Source of the DNA: Gemmatimonadales bacterium
GTDB taxonomy: Bacteria; Gemmatimonadota; Gemmatimonadetes; Gemmatimonadales; GWC2-71-9
Direction: 5' to 3'
Assembly: GCA_036265815.1 (NCBI GenBank)
Contig: DATAOI010000052.1
Span: 239,260-303,259 of the forward strand
Length of the DNA: 64,000 nucleotides
In this document: in pieces, positions 17,749-26,904 of the stretch
Layout of the letters: every line of letters begins with the position of its first letter
Position numbering within the stretch: position 1 is the first letter of the stretch
Position numbers and translations under genes: made by a program
The notes under the pieces: generated by a model
What the model was told of the DNA's origin: nothing
What the model saw: the letters and a program-made list of their open reading frames with translations, nothing else
The model's database searches: none

Positions 17749-19260
17749 ATGCGCGGGGACAAGGCCTACGACGAGCTGATCCGCCGAGTGCGGGAGGAGG
17801 CCCTCCTCACCACCATCGACGCCTTGCTCGAGTGGGACGAGGAGACGTACATGCCGGCCGGGGGGGTGGAGAATCGTAGCGAGCAGATGGCCCTGGTGGC
17901 CGGCCTGCTGCACGAGCGCGGCACCGATCCGCGGGTTGGCGAGCTGCTGGCTGAGCTGGAGGGGTCCGACCTGCTGGCCGACCCGGCTTCGCCTCCCGCG
18001 GTGAACGTGCGCGCGCTCCGCCGGGAGTACGACCGCTACGTTCGGCTCCCTCGTCGCCTGGTCGAGGACGTCGCCCGCACCACGGCCCTGGCCCAGAAAG
18101 CGTGGGCTGGGGCCCGGCAGAATGCGGAGTTCGGCCGCTTCCGCCCGTGGCTCGAGCGCATCGTCTCGCTCAAGCGCGCCGAGGCGGAGTGCGTGGGCTA
18201 TGAGAGCGAGCCGTATGACGCGCTGATCGAAGACTACGAGCCGGGTCTCAGCAGCGCCGTGGTGGCCCGCCTCTTCGATGCGCTCCGGCGGGACCTCGTC
18301 CCCCTGGCGGCCCGGATCGCCGGGGCCACCCGCCAGCCCGACCGCTCCATTCTCCGGCGGCCGTTTCCCCGCGACCGGCAGCGCCGCTTCGGTGAGACCG
18401 TCGCCGCGGCGGTGGGCTTCGACTTCAGCCGCGGGCGGATGGACCTGGGGGTGCATCCCTCCTGCACCAGCATCGGCTCGGGTGACTGCCGGATCTCGGT
18501 GCGGTACGACGAGCGCGATTTCGCGTCCGGGCTGTTCACCATTCTCCACGAGGTGGGGCACGGACTCTACGAGCAGGGCCTCGATCCGGCCCATTACGCC
18601 ACCCCGATGGGGGAGGCGGCGTCGGTAGGAATGGACGAGTCGCAGGCCCGGTTCTGGGAGAATCGGGTGGGACGGAGCCGGAGCTTCTGGGAGCACTTCT
18701 TCCCCGCCGCTCGCCGGCTCTTTCCCGAGAGCCTGGGCGACGTCGAGCTGGACCAGCTGCACTTCGCGGTGAATGGCGTCTCCCCTTCGCTCATCCGGGT
18801 GAACGCCGACGAGGTGACCTACAACCTCCACACGCTGGTGCGCTTCGACCTGGAGCGGGCACTCATTTCCGGCAAGCTCGCCGCCGCCGACGTTCCCGAC
18901 GCCTGGAGCGACGGCTACCGGCACCACCTCGGCGTCACCCCCGAGAACGACGCGGAAGGCTGCCTCCAGGATGGCCACTGGGCGGACGGCCTGATCGGCT
19001 ATTTCCCGACCTACACCCTGGGCGATGTGTTCGGGGCCCAGCTCTTTGCCAGGGCGGCGGCGGAGCTGGGTGATCTGGACGAGCAGTTCGCCCGGGGAGA
19101 ATTCGCCGAGCTGGTGCGCTGGCTCGGCGAACGGGTGTATCGCCAGGGTGGGCGGCATCCGTCGACGCGATTGATCGAGGTGGTGACGGGATCGGCGCCG
19201 GACCACCGGCCCCTGGTGGACGCGCTCGCTGCCAAGTACGGCGCACTCTACGATCTCTAG
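17749..19260 (+). CDS. carboxypeptidase M32 (Taq carboxypeptidase family)
   Basis: A 503-residue zinc carboxypeptidase of family M32. The zinc motif is HEVGH, about residue 267, in TILHEVGHGLYEQGL. The family region SIGSGDCRIS-VRYDE precedes it, and EAASVGMDESQARFWEN, with a Glu zinc ligand, lies about 25 residues after. The C-terminal HxxTPxN element is represented by YRHHLGVTPEND. ATG 17749 follows GGGAG by 2 nt. It acts in the cytoplasm to trim peptide C-termini. It is divergent from the ATP-grasp gene. Confidence 0.96.
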   Translation: MRGDKAYDELIRRVREEALLTTIDALLEWDEETYMPAGGVENRSEQMALVAGLLHERGTDPRVGELLAELEGSDLLADPASPPAVNVRALRREYDRYVRLPRRLVEDVARTTALAQKAWAGARQNAEFGRFRPWLERIVSLKRAEAECVGYESEPYDALIEDYEPGLSSAVVARLFDALRRDLVPLAARIAGATRQPDRSILRRPFPRDRQRRFGETVAAAVGFDFSRGRMDLGVHPSCTSIGSGDCRISVRYDERDFASGLFTILHEVGHGLYEQGLDPAHYATPMGEAASVGMDESQARFWENRVGRSRSFWEHFFPAARRLFPESLGDVELDQLHFAVNGVSPSLIRVNADEVTYNLHTLVRFDLERALISGKLAAADVPDAWSDGYRHHLGVTPENDAEGCLQDGHWADGLIGYFPTYTLGDVFGAQLFARAAAELGDLDEQFARGEFAELVRWLGERVYRQGGRHPSTRLIEVVTGSAPDHRPLVDALAAKYGALYDL

Positions 19261-19282
19261 GTTCCGGAGCTTCGGCCCACTG

Positions 19283-20368
19283 GTGCGCCTCTCCCTCAAG
19301 CCGGTCGAGCACTTCGTCCGACGGCGCCTGCTCCGGAGCGGGCGGCGGCAATTCACCGGAGCGATGGCGACCGGGGCGGAAGACCTGCTGCGGCTCCCCG
19401 CCGCACCGGCCATTCTGCTGATGCGGCAGGAGCGGATCGGAGACGTGCTGGTGGGAATTCCGGTGCTGCGGGCGCTCCGGCAGCGTTACCCGGCCGGCCG
19501 GATCCATCTGCTGGTCAGCCGCAACAACTACGCGGCGCGGGACGCCGTGGCGCCGTTCGTGGATCGGGTCTGGCGCTACGACAAGACGCTCCCGAGCGCC
19601 CTGGCCCTCCTGCGCGCGCTGCGTCGGGAGCGGTACGACGTGGTGGTCGATCTGGTCGACAACCCGTCGGCCATCTCCCGGGTGGTGATCGGCTGGTGCG
19701 GCGCGCGCCTCGCGGTGGGACTGGCGCACGCCGATGCCGGCTACTATTCCCACGCGGCTCCACTGCTGGACCGGGCGACCGTGCACCCTGTCGAGCGCCT
19801 GGCGCAGCTGCTGCTGCCCTTCGGCATCGACCCGGCCACGGTGCCCCTCGACCTGGAGTACCGCCTGAGCGAGGCGGACCAGCGGCGCGCGCGCGAGCTG
19901 CTCGGCCCTCGCAGCCGGCCGCTCCGGCTGGGCGTCAACATCTCGGGCCGCGGCCCCGAACGATACTGGGGACGGGACAACTTCGTCGCGCTGATCCGGC
20001 ATCTGGCCGCCACTGACGAGCGCTTCGAGGTCAGCGTCTGCGGCGCGCCCCGAGACGCCGAGGAGGTCGCGGCGGTCGCGGCGGCCACGGGGCTCGAGCC
20101 GGTGCCACCGCTGACATCGCTCCACGAGTTCGCCGCGGTGATCCACGAGTTCGATCTGGTGCTCACGCCCGACACGGCGGTGGTGCATCTGGCCGCGGCG
20201 TGGAAGATCCCCACGGTGGGCCTGTACCACGGGCAGCCGGGGATCATGCCGTGGCTGCCGTACCGCTCGCCCCACCGCTCGGTCATCGACGATCGCGGGA
20301 TCGGGTGGATCCCGCTCGACGAGGTGACCGCCGCACTGGACCAGCTCAAATCGGAGAAGTTCGGCTAG
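19283..20368 (+). CDS. glycosyltransferase family 9 (heptosyltransferase-like)
   Basis: A 361-residue GT-B enzyme of family 9. The N-terminal Rossmann domain reads ILLMRQERIGDVLVGIPVLRALR (about residues 45-70) and DVVVDL. The C-terminal domain carries LTPDTAVVHLAAAWKIPTVGLY, the nucleotide-sugar site. Such enzymes add heptose or another sugar to lipopolysaccharide inner core on the cytoplasmic face. GTG 19283 is the start; it follows the carboxypeptidase stop by 22 nt. The donor sugar is not known. Confidence 0.9.
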   Translation: MRLSLKPVEHFVRRRLLRSGRRQFTGAMATGAEDLLRLPAAPAILLMRQERIGDVLVGIPVLRALRQRYPAGRIHLLVSRNNYAARDAVAPFVDRVWRYDKTLPSALALLRALRRERYDVVVDLVDNPSAISRVVIGWCGARLAVGLAHADAGYYSHAAPLLDRATVHPVERLAQLLLPFGIDPATVPLDLEYRLSEADQRRARELLGPRSRPLRLGVNISGRGPERYWGRDNFVALIRHLAATDERFEVSVCGAPRDAEEVAAVAAATGLEPVPPLTSLHEFAAVIHEFDLVLTPDTAVVHLAAAWKIPTVGLYHGQPGIMPWLPYRSPHRSVIDDRGIGWIPLDEVTAALDQLKSEKFG

Positions 20369-20393
20369 CCTACGCGCCACGACGGGAGACGCC

Positions 20394-20573
20394 ATGCCGC
20401 TGGAGATGCGGAGTCAATGCGAGAAGTGCCAGCGATCGTTGGAGCACGAGGACCTGGCCTTCATCTGCAGCTACGAGTGCACCTTCTGCCCCGGGTGCTC
20501 GGTGGCCATGGAGCAGCGCTGCCCCAATTGCGGCGGCGAGCTGGTGCGGCGTCCGCGCCGGGTGGCCGGCTGA
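20394..20573 (+). CDS. DUF1272 zinc-ribbon-like small protein
   Basis: A 59-residue protein. It begins MPLEMRSQCEKCQRSL and has pairs CxxC at the N-terminus, CxxxC plus CPGC in the middle, and CPNCGGEL near the end, all expected zinc ligands. This is the pattern of the DUF1272 family. ATG 20394 has GGGAG about 7 nt upstream. It sits between the glycosyltransferase and the DDAH gene, with the latter starting 8 nt after its stop. Function unknown; a zinc-stabilised small protein. Confidence 0.85.
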   Translation: MPLEMRSQCEKCQRSLEHEDLAFICSYECTFCPGCSVAMEQRCPNCGGELVRRPRRVAG

Positions 20574-20581
20574 GCCCGCAG

Positions 20582-21355
20582 ATGCTCGCGTTCACCCGCG
20601 AGGTCAGCCCCGCTATCGCCGATTGCGAGCTGACCCATCTGGTCCGCCAGCCGATCGACGTGAAGACGGCCGCGCGGCAGCACGAGAGTTACGAGCGCTG
20701 CCTCACCGAGCTGGGCTGCCGGGTGTGCCGGGTGCCCGGCGGCAGGGACAAGGCGGATGGCGTCTTCATCGAAGACACGGCCGTAGTGCTCGACGAGCTG
20801 GCGGTGATCACCCGGCCAGGCGCCGAGTCGCGCCGAGCGGAGACGGCGGACGTGGCGGACGCGTTGCGGCTGCACCGGCCGCTGCTCAGCATCGAGCCGC
20901 CGGGCACTCTCGACGGGGGAGACGTGCTGCGGGTCGGACGCTCGGTCTATGTGGGCCTCTCCTCCCGCACTAACCTGGACGGGATCCGCCAGCTGGCCCG
21001 TCACCTGGCGCCGTTGGGCTATGGGGTGTCTACGGTCGAAGTATCGGGCGCTCTCCATCTCAAGTCGGCCGTCAGCGAGGTCGCCGAGCGGACGCTCCTG
21101 ATCAACCGGGATTGGGTACGGCCGGAGACCTTTCCGGGGCTGGAGCTCATCCCAGTCGATCCAGCCGAGCCGTTCGGAGGGAATGCGCTCCAGATCGGCG
21201 GGACCGTGATCTACCCGTCGGCGTTTCCTCGAACTCGAACCACGCTTGAGTCCCGCGGCATTTCCGTCCGAACGGTGGACGCGTCGGAGCTCGCCAAGGC
21301 GGAAGGCGGCGTCACCTGCTGCAGCCTGATCCTTCGGGAAGCAAGCGAGCGATGA
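20582..21355 (+). CDS. dimethylarginine dimethylaminohydrolase-like protein (amidinotransferase fold)
   Basis: A 257-residue protein of the guanidino-group modifying superfamily. It carries the EDTAVVL segment (about 66), the GGDVLRVG turn (about 118), the general-base His in ALHLKSAV (about 157), FGGNALQIG and the nucleophile Cys in GGVTCCSL (about 245). This combination matches DDAH, which converts methylated arginine to citrulline. ATG 20582 is used because it is the first start after the DUF1272 stop and gives the family length. The MFS gene follows in an ATGA overlap. Confidence 0.88.
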   Translation: MLAFTREVSPAIADCELTHLVRQPIDVKTAARQHESYERCLTELGCRVCRVPGGRDKADGVFIEDTAVVLDELAVITRPGAESRRAETADVADALRLHRPLLSIEPPGTLDGGDVLRVGRSVYVGLSSRTNLDGIRQLARHLAPLGYGVSTVEVSGALHLKSAVSEVAERTLLINRDWVRPETFPGLELIPVDPAEPFGGNALQIGGTVIYPSAFPRTRTTLESRGISVRTVDASELAKAEGGVTCCSLILREASER

Positions 21356-22650
21356 GCCCCGGACGCAGTGGCACGCCGCACTACGCCTGGCTCGTCCTCG
21401 GCGTCACTTTCGTGGTGCTGCTCGCCGCCGCCGGCGTCCGGGCCACGCCTGCGGTGCTGATCATCCCGCTGGAGCAGGAGTTCGGCTGGTCGCGCTCGAC
21501 CATCGCGCTCGCCATCTCGGTGAACATCCTGCTGTACGGGCTCATGGGACCGTTCGCCGGCGCGCTCATGCAGCGGCTGGGCATCCGGCGGACGACCCTG
21601 GTCGCGCTCGCCCTGCTCGCACTCGGCGTGAGTCTCTCCACCCTGGTGAGCCAGCCGTGGCAGCTGGTGCTGCTGTGGGGCGTGGTAGTGGGCATCGGCA
21701 GCGGGATGGCGGCGCTGGTCCTCGGGGCCACCGTGGCGAACCGCTGGTTCCGTGCACGGCGGGGCCTCGCGATGGGACTGCTCACGGCCAGCGCGGCGAC
21801 GGGACAGCTCGTCTTCCTGCCGCTCCTCGCCTCGATCATCCAGCACTACGGCTGGCGACCAGCGGTGCTCACGGTGGCAGGCGCCGTGGCGCTCGCGGCG
21901 CCCCTGGTGGCCCTGTTCCTCCGGGAGCGTCCGCGTGACCTGGGCCTGGCCCCCTACGGCGCCTCGGCGCTGGACCCGCAGCCGGCGTCGAGCGGCAACC
22001 CCGCGCGCGCGGCGGTCATGGCCCTGGCCCAAGGCGCCCGTTCCCGGGACTTCTGGCTGCTCTTCGCGACCTTCTTCATCTGCGGGGCCTCGACCAACGG
22101 ACTCATCGGCACCCACCTGATCCCCGCGGCGCACGACCACGGCATCCCCGAAGTCCGGGCGGCGAGCATGCTGGCGCTGATGGGAATGTTCGACCTGGTA
22201 GGAACGACCGGCGCGGGCTGGCTGTCCGACCGCTGGAGCAGCCGGCACCTGCTCGCCTGGTACTACGGGTTGCGCGGGCTGTCGCTCTTCTATTTGCCGT
22301 TCGCGCTGGCGGGCCATGACGCGGGGATCTGGGTCTTTGCGGTGTGGTACGGCCTGGACTGGATCGCCACGGTGCCGCCCACGCTCCGGCTCGCAACCGA
22401 CGCGTTCGGAGCGGAGCGCGCTCCCGTCATGTTCGGCTGGATCGCGGCGGGACATCAGGTCGGAGCCGCCCTCACCGCCTATTCCGCCGCCTGGGTGCGG
22501 ACCACGGTGGGCGACTATCGTCCGGCGTTCTGGGCATCCGCCGGCCTCTGCCTGGTGGCCGCGGCTCTGGCCCTCCGGGTGGGCACGACGGCGGGCGGCC
22601 GCCGTGGGTACCGGGTCGCGCCGGAGCCCGCAGCCGTACCCGAGCTGTGA
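21352..22650 (+). CDS. MFS transporter
   Basis: A 432-residue major facilitator protein with 12 predicted spans. The N-terminal half opens HYAWLVLGVTFVVLLAAAG, followed by the FGWSRSTIALAIS segment and loop 2-3 RLGIRRTTL. The second half includes LSDRWSSRHL. The sequence resembles the oxalate/formate antiporter-like branch. It overlaps the DDAH stop by 4 nt (ATGA), so it may move the DDAH-related substrate or product, which is inference. It is convergent with the RND pump, 5 nt between stops. Confidence 0.88.
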   Translation: MSPGRSGTPHYAWLVLGVTFVVLLAAAGVRATPAVLIIPLEQEFGWSRSTIALAISVNILLYGLMGPFAGALMQRLGIRRTTLVALALLALGVSLSTLVSQPWQLVLLWGVVVGIGSGMAALVLGATVANRWFRARRGLAMGLLTASAATGQLVFLPLLASIIQHYGWRPAVLTVAGAVALAAPLVALFLRERPRDLGLAPYGASALDPQPASSGNPARAAVMALAQGARSRDFWLLFATFFICGASTNGLIGTHLIPAAHDHGIPEVRAASMLALMGMFDLVGTTGAGWLSDRWSSRHLLAWYYGLRGLSLFYLPFALAGHDAGIWVFAVWYGLDWIATVPPTLRLATDAFGAERAPVMFGWIAAGHQVGAALTAYSAAWVRTTVGDYRPAFWASAGLCLVAAALALRVGTTAGGRRGYRVAPEPAAVPEL

Positions 22651-22654
22651 AACC

Positions 22655-25600
22655 TCAGCCCGCCAGCGCCGGCATCCGCTCCTCCGGAACTTCCGCCCTG
22701 GGCGCCTCATCGCGCCGCTTCCGTCCGCTGGCCCACGACTGGAACGCGTCGAGATAGGTGTACACCACCGGCGTGATGTACAGCGTGATGATCTGCGAAA
22801 AGGCGAGTCCGCCCACTACCGCCACGCCAAGGGGCCGCCGCGACTCGGCACCCGCGCCGGCGCCCAGCGCGATGGGCAAGGTGCCCATGAGCGCGGCACA
22901 AGTGGTCATCATGATCGGCCGGAATCGCACGCTCGCCGCTTCCAGGATGGCCGCGCGGGCACTCTTGTGCTCCTGGCGCTCCGCCTCGATGGCGAAGTCG
23001 ATCATCATGATCGCGTTCTTCTTGACCAGCCCGATGAGCATGATGATGCCCACGAACGCGTAGACGCTGAGGTCGAGCTGAAAGATGACCAGCACGAGCA
23101 GGGCGCCGAACCCCGCGAAGGGAAGCCCCGAGAGAATCGTGAGCGGGTGGACGAAGCTCTCGTAGAGAATGCCGAGGACGAGGTAGATCACCACGATCGC
23201 GAGCACCAGCAGGATCAGCAGCCCCTGCTGGGCCGACTGGAAGGCCTGGGCGGTTCCCGAGAAGCTGGTGCCGATGCTCGCGGGCAGCGACTGGCGGGCC
23301 AGCCGATCCACCTGGCTCACCGCCGCGCCCAGCGATGTGCCGGGCGCGAGATTGAACGAGAGCGTCACCGACGGAAGCTGCCCCGAATGGTTTACCGTCA
23401 GCGGACCGGTGGAGGGGGTCACCTGCGCCAGGCTCCCCAGCGGCACCGGAACGCCGTTCCGCCCGGTGATGTGCAGCAGGTTGAGGGCCGACAGGTCGCG
23501 CTGGTATTGCGGCAGCAGCTCCATCACCACCCAGTACTGGTCGTTGGGGGTGAAGATGGTGCTCACCTGCCGGGCGCCATAGGCGTCGTACAGCGCGCTC
23601 TCGATGGTGTTCACGTCGATGCCGAGGGCGGCGGCGCGGTCGCGGGCGATGGTCACCTGCACCTGGGGGTTCTTGACCTGCAGATCGCTGGTGATGTCGG
23701 TCAGCCCGTTCACCTCGTGGAGCTTCTGCTCCATGGTGCCGGCCGCCTGGTACAGCGTGCCGATATCCGACCCCTGCAGGGTGAACTGATACTGACTCTT
23801 GGAGGAGCGCCCGCCGATATTGATCACCGGCGGATTGGTGAGGTAGACCCGCATCCCCGGCACCGCGGCGAGCTTCTGTGTCAGTGACCGGGCCACCGCG
23901 TCCGCGTCCATCGAACGCTGGGCGCGCGGCTTGAGGTGGATCAGCAGGCGGCCCTGGTTGGTGGTGGTGTTTCGCCCGCCACCGCCCACCGCCGACATGA
24001 AGCCCTCGACGTTGCGATCCTCCTTCACGATCGCGGCCGCGGCCCGCTGGTGCTGCACCATGTTGTCGAAGCTGGTGCCTTCGGCCGTCTCCGTGGTCCC
24101 GAACAGCTGGCCCTGGTCCTCGCTGGGGATGAACCCCTTGGGCACCACGAGCCCCAGGAGCACCGTCCCCACCAGGATGAGCCCGCTGAATGCCATCGCC
24201 AGTCCCCGCCGGTCCATCACCCAGGCGAGGCTCCGCTCATACCCGGAGAGCGCCCCCTCCCAGACCCGCTCGCTCATCTGGTAGAGTCGGCCGTGCCGCT
24301 CGTTCGCCTCCGCCGGCTTGAGCCAGCGGCTGCAGAGCATCGGGGTGAGGGTGAGCGAGACGAAGCCGGAGACCAGGATGGCCACCGCGATGGTGACCGC
24401 GAACTCCTGGAACAGCCGCCCGATCAGCCCGCCGAGAAACAGCACCGGGATGAACACGGCCACCAGCGAGAGGGTCATCGAGATCACGGTGAAGCCGATC
24501 TCCCGGCTGCCGGCCAGCGCCGCCTCCATCACGCTCTCCCCCCGCTCGATGTGACGCACGATGTTCTCCAGCACCACGATCGCGTCGTCCACTACGAAGC
24601 CCACGGCCAGCGTGAGCGCCATCAGCGAGAGGTTGTCGAGGCTGTAGTCCAGCAGGTACATCACCGCGAAGGTGCCCACCAGCGACATCGGCAGGGCCAG
24701 GCTGGGGATGATCGTGGCCCGGAGGTTCCGGAGAAAGAGGAAGATCACCAGCACCACCAGGCAGAGCGCGAGGAAGAGGGTGAACTTGACGTCGCTCACC
24801 GACTGCTCGATGGATTGGGACCGGTCGTACAGCGTGGAGACGTCCACCGACGCCGGCAGATCCGGCCGGAGCTTGGCCAGCTCGGCTTTCACCCGCTGCG
24901 CCACGGCCACGGTGTTGGTGCCGGGCTGGCGCTGAATGGCGAGCACGATGGCCCGGTCGCCGTTGAACCAGCTTGCCTGCTTGGTATCCTGGACGCTGTC
25001 CACCACCCGGCCCAGGTCCCTGAGCCGGACCGGCGCGCCATCGCGATAGGCCACCGCCAGCGCGCCGAAGTCCGCCGCGTTGTTGAGCTGCCCGTTGGAC
25101 TCGACGGAATAGGCCTTATCCGTACCCCAGAGCGTGCCGGTCGGCAGGTTCACGTTCCCGTTCTGTACCGCCAGGGAGACCTCGTCGATGCCGATGCCAC
25201 GGGCCGCGAGCGCCTGGGGGTCGAGCTGGATGCGCACTGCGTATTTCTGCGACCCGTAGACCTGCACCTGAGCCACCCCGTCGATGGTGGACAGGCGCTG
25301 GGCCAGGGTGTTCTCCGCGTACTCGTCGAGCTGGGAGAGCGAAAGCGTTGTGGTGCGGAGCGCGAAATACAGGATCGGGCTGGCAGAGGGGTCGACCTTC
25401 TGGTAGCTCGGCGGCAGCATGTCCTGGGGCAGGGTGCGCTGGGTCTTGGAGATGGCGGATTGAACGTCCTGCGCCGCATCGTCGATATTGCGGCTCAGGG
25501 CGAACTGCAGGGTGATCGACGTGCTCCCCTGACTGCTGGTGGAGGTCATCGCGGTGACCCCGGGGATGGTCGAGAACTGTTTCTCCAGCGGCGTGGCCAC

Positions 25601-25786
25601 CGAGGCGGCCATCGTTTCCGGACTCGCCCCCGGCAGGCTGGCGCTCACCGACACCGTGGGGTAGTCCACGGTGGGAAGGTCGCTCACCGGCAGCAGCCGG
25701 TACGCGACGATGCCGAAGATCAGGATGCCCGCCATGACCAGCGTGGTCATGACCGGCCGACGAATGAAGAGTCCGGTGAAGTTCAT
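22655..25786 (-). CDS. RND efflux pump inner-membrane subunit (AcrB/MdtB-like)
   Basis: A 1043-residue RND transporter with 12 membrane spans and two large periplasmic loops. It begins with FIRRPVMTTLVMAGILIFG and has the proton-relay region around VGFVVDDAIVVLENIVRH (about 395-410) and KKNAIMMIDFAIEAER (about 935). Family sites LPQDMLPPSYQ and GVAQVQVYG are present. It exports drugs or other toxins from the periplasm through the TolC-type protein of the same operon. ATG 25786 overlaps the adaptor gene stop by 4 nt. Operon order is outer-membrane protein, adaptor, pump. Confidence 0.96.
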   Translation of the reverse strand: MNFTGLFIRRPVMTTLVMAGILIFGIVAYRLLPVSDLPTVDYPTVSVSASLPGASPETMAASVATPLEKQFSTIPGVTAMTSTSSQGSTSITLQFALSRNIDDAAQDVQSAISKTQRTLPQDMLPPSYQKVDPSASPILYFALRTTTLSLSQLDEYAENTLAQRLSTIDGVAQVQVYGSQKYAVRIQLDPQALAARGIGIDEVSLAVQNGNVNLPTGTLWGTDKAYSVESNGQLNNAADFGALAVAYRDGAPVRLRDLGRVVDSVQDTKQASWFNGDRAIVLAIQRQPGTNTVAVAQRVKAELAKLRPDLPASVDVSTLYDRSQSIEQSVSDVKFTLFLALCLVVLVIFLFLRNLRATIIPSLALPMSLVGTFAVMYLLDYSLDNLSLMALTLAVGFVVDDAIVVLENIVRHIERGESVMEAALAGSREIGFTVISMTLSLVAVFIPVLFLGGLIGRLFQEFAVTIAVAILVSGFVSLTLTPMLCSRWLKPAEANERHGRLYQMSERVWEGALSGYERSLAWVMDRRGLAMAFSGLILVGTVLLGLVVPKGFIPSEDQGQLFGTTETAEGTSFDNMVQHQRAAAAIVKEDRNVEGFMSAVGGGGRNTTTNQGRLLIHLKPRAQRSMDADAVARSLTQKLAAVPGMRVYLTNPPVINIGGRSSKSQYQFTLQGSDIGTLYQAAGTMEQKLHEVNGLTDITSDLQVKNPQVQVTIARDRAAALGIDVNTIESALYDAYGARQVSTIFTPNDQYWVVMELLPQYQRDLSALNLLHITGRNGVPVPLGSLAQVTPSTGPLTVNHSGQLPSVTLSFNLAPGTSLGAAVSQVDRLARQSLPASIGTSFSGTAQAFQSAQQGLLILLVLAIVVIYLVLGILYESFVHPLTILSGLPFAGFGALLVLVIFQLDLSVYAFVGIIMLIGLVKKNAIMMIDFAIEAERQEHKSARAAILEAASVRFRPIMMTTCAALMGTLPIALGAGAGAESRRPLGVAVVGGLAFSQIITLYITPVVYTYLDAFQSWASGRKRRDEAPRAEVPEERMPALAG

Positions 25787-26904
25787 GATGCTCCTGCCCC
25801 CGACCGGACGCTGTCGCCCGGACTGTTGATCTGTACCTTCGACCCCACCCGCAGGCGGAGCTGGCCGTCCGTGACCACCTGGTCCCCCGGCTGCACTTCT
25901 CCGCTCACCACGCTCACGTCCCCCGCCGAGCGCTCCACCTTCAGCTTCCTGGTGCCGGCGGTCCCGTTCGGCTGGATCACGAACGCATAGGTGCCCTGTT
26001 GCCCGGAGACGACCGCGGACGACGGGACCACCAGCGCGTTCTCCTCGGTATAGAGCCTGAGCCGCACGTTGACGAACTCGCCCGGCCAGAGGGCGCCGTC
26101 CCCGTTGGCGAACGTCCCCTTGAGCAGGATCGTGCCGGTAGCCGTGTCGACGGCGTTATCGACGAAGGAGAGCCGGCCCTCGCTGCCGGCTTCGCCCCCG
26201 GTCGGCTCCGCCCGGATCACCAGGTCTTTCTGCGCCCGCGATTGGATCACGCCGAGATTCGACGCCGGCACGGCGAAGCGCACCAGGATCGGGCGGATCT
26301 GGTTGATGGTCACCAGCGGCGCATCGTCGGTGGTCCGCACCAGGTTTCCCTGCCGGACCCTGAGACTGCCGGTCCGCCCGGCGATCGGCGCCCGGATGGT
26401 GGCGTACTGCAGGTTGAGCCGGGCCTGCTCGACCGCGGCCTGGCTCCCGGCCAGGGTGGCGCGGGCGGCCGCGTCGGTGGTGCGGGCCTGATCGTACTGC
26501 TGCGTCGTCACGTACTCCTTCTCCGAGAGTGAGGCGTAGCGCTTCGCGTCCTGCTCGGCGTTGGTGGCCTGCGCCCGGTCGCGATCCAGGGCCGCCTGGG
26601 CCTGGTCCAGGGCGGCCTTGAACGGCCGCGGGTCGATCTGGAAGAGAACCTGCCCTTTTTCGACCTCCTGGCCCTCGGAGAAGGCGATCCGGACCAGCGG
26701 ACCGCTCACCTGCGGCAGCACGGCCACCGTCTGGAGTGGCTCGACGCTTCCGGTGGCAGCCAGGTCGAAGGGTACCGGCCGCCGCTCGGCTCTGGCGACG
26801 GTCACCGGGACGCTCGCGGGCGGCGGGGCCTGTGTCTTCCGGCAGCCTGCCAACGTGACCAGCACGAGCGCGGCATGGAGCCGCATGGAGGGGAAGGTCG
26901 TCAT
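25783..26904 (-). CDS. RND efflux periplasmic adaptor (AcrA/MdtA-like lipoprotein)
   Basis: A 373-residue membrane-fusion protein. The signal peptide ends at LVTLAGC with Cys21. A lipoyl-like half follows (VAATGSVEPLQTVAVLPQVSGPL, about residues 48-70). A helical hairpin spans about 100-165 and a second lipoyl half is TIRAPIAGRTGSLRV (about 170). The beta-barrel and membrane-proximal parts complete it. Its start overlaps the TolC-type stop by 4 nt (ATGA) and its stop overlaps the pump start, so the three are translationally coupled. It bridges pump and outer-membrane channel. Confidence 0.95.
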   Translation of the reverse strand: MTTFPSMRLHAALVLVTLAGCRKTQAPPPASVPVTVARAERRPVPFDLAATGSVEPLQTVAVLPQVSGPLVRIAFSEGQEVEKGQVLFQIDPRPFKAALDQAQAALDRDRAQATNAEQDAKRYASLSEKEYVTTQQYDQARTTDAAARATLAGSQAAVEQARLNLQYATIRAPIAGRTGSLRVRQGNLVRTTDDAPLVTINQIRPILVRFAVPASNLGVIQSRAQKDLVIRAEPTGGEAGSEGRLSFVDNAVDTATGTILLKGTFANGDGALWPGEFVNVRLRLYTEENALVVPSSAVVSGQQGTYAFVIQPNGTAGTRKLKVERSAGDVSVVSGEVQPGDQVVTDGQLRLRVGSKVQINSPGDSVRSGAGAS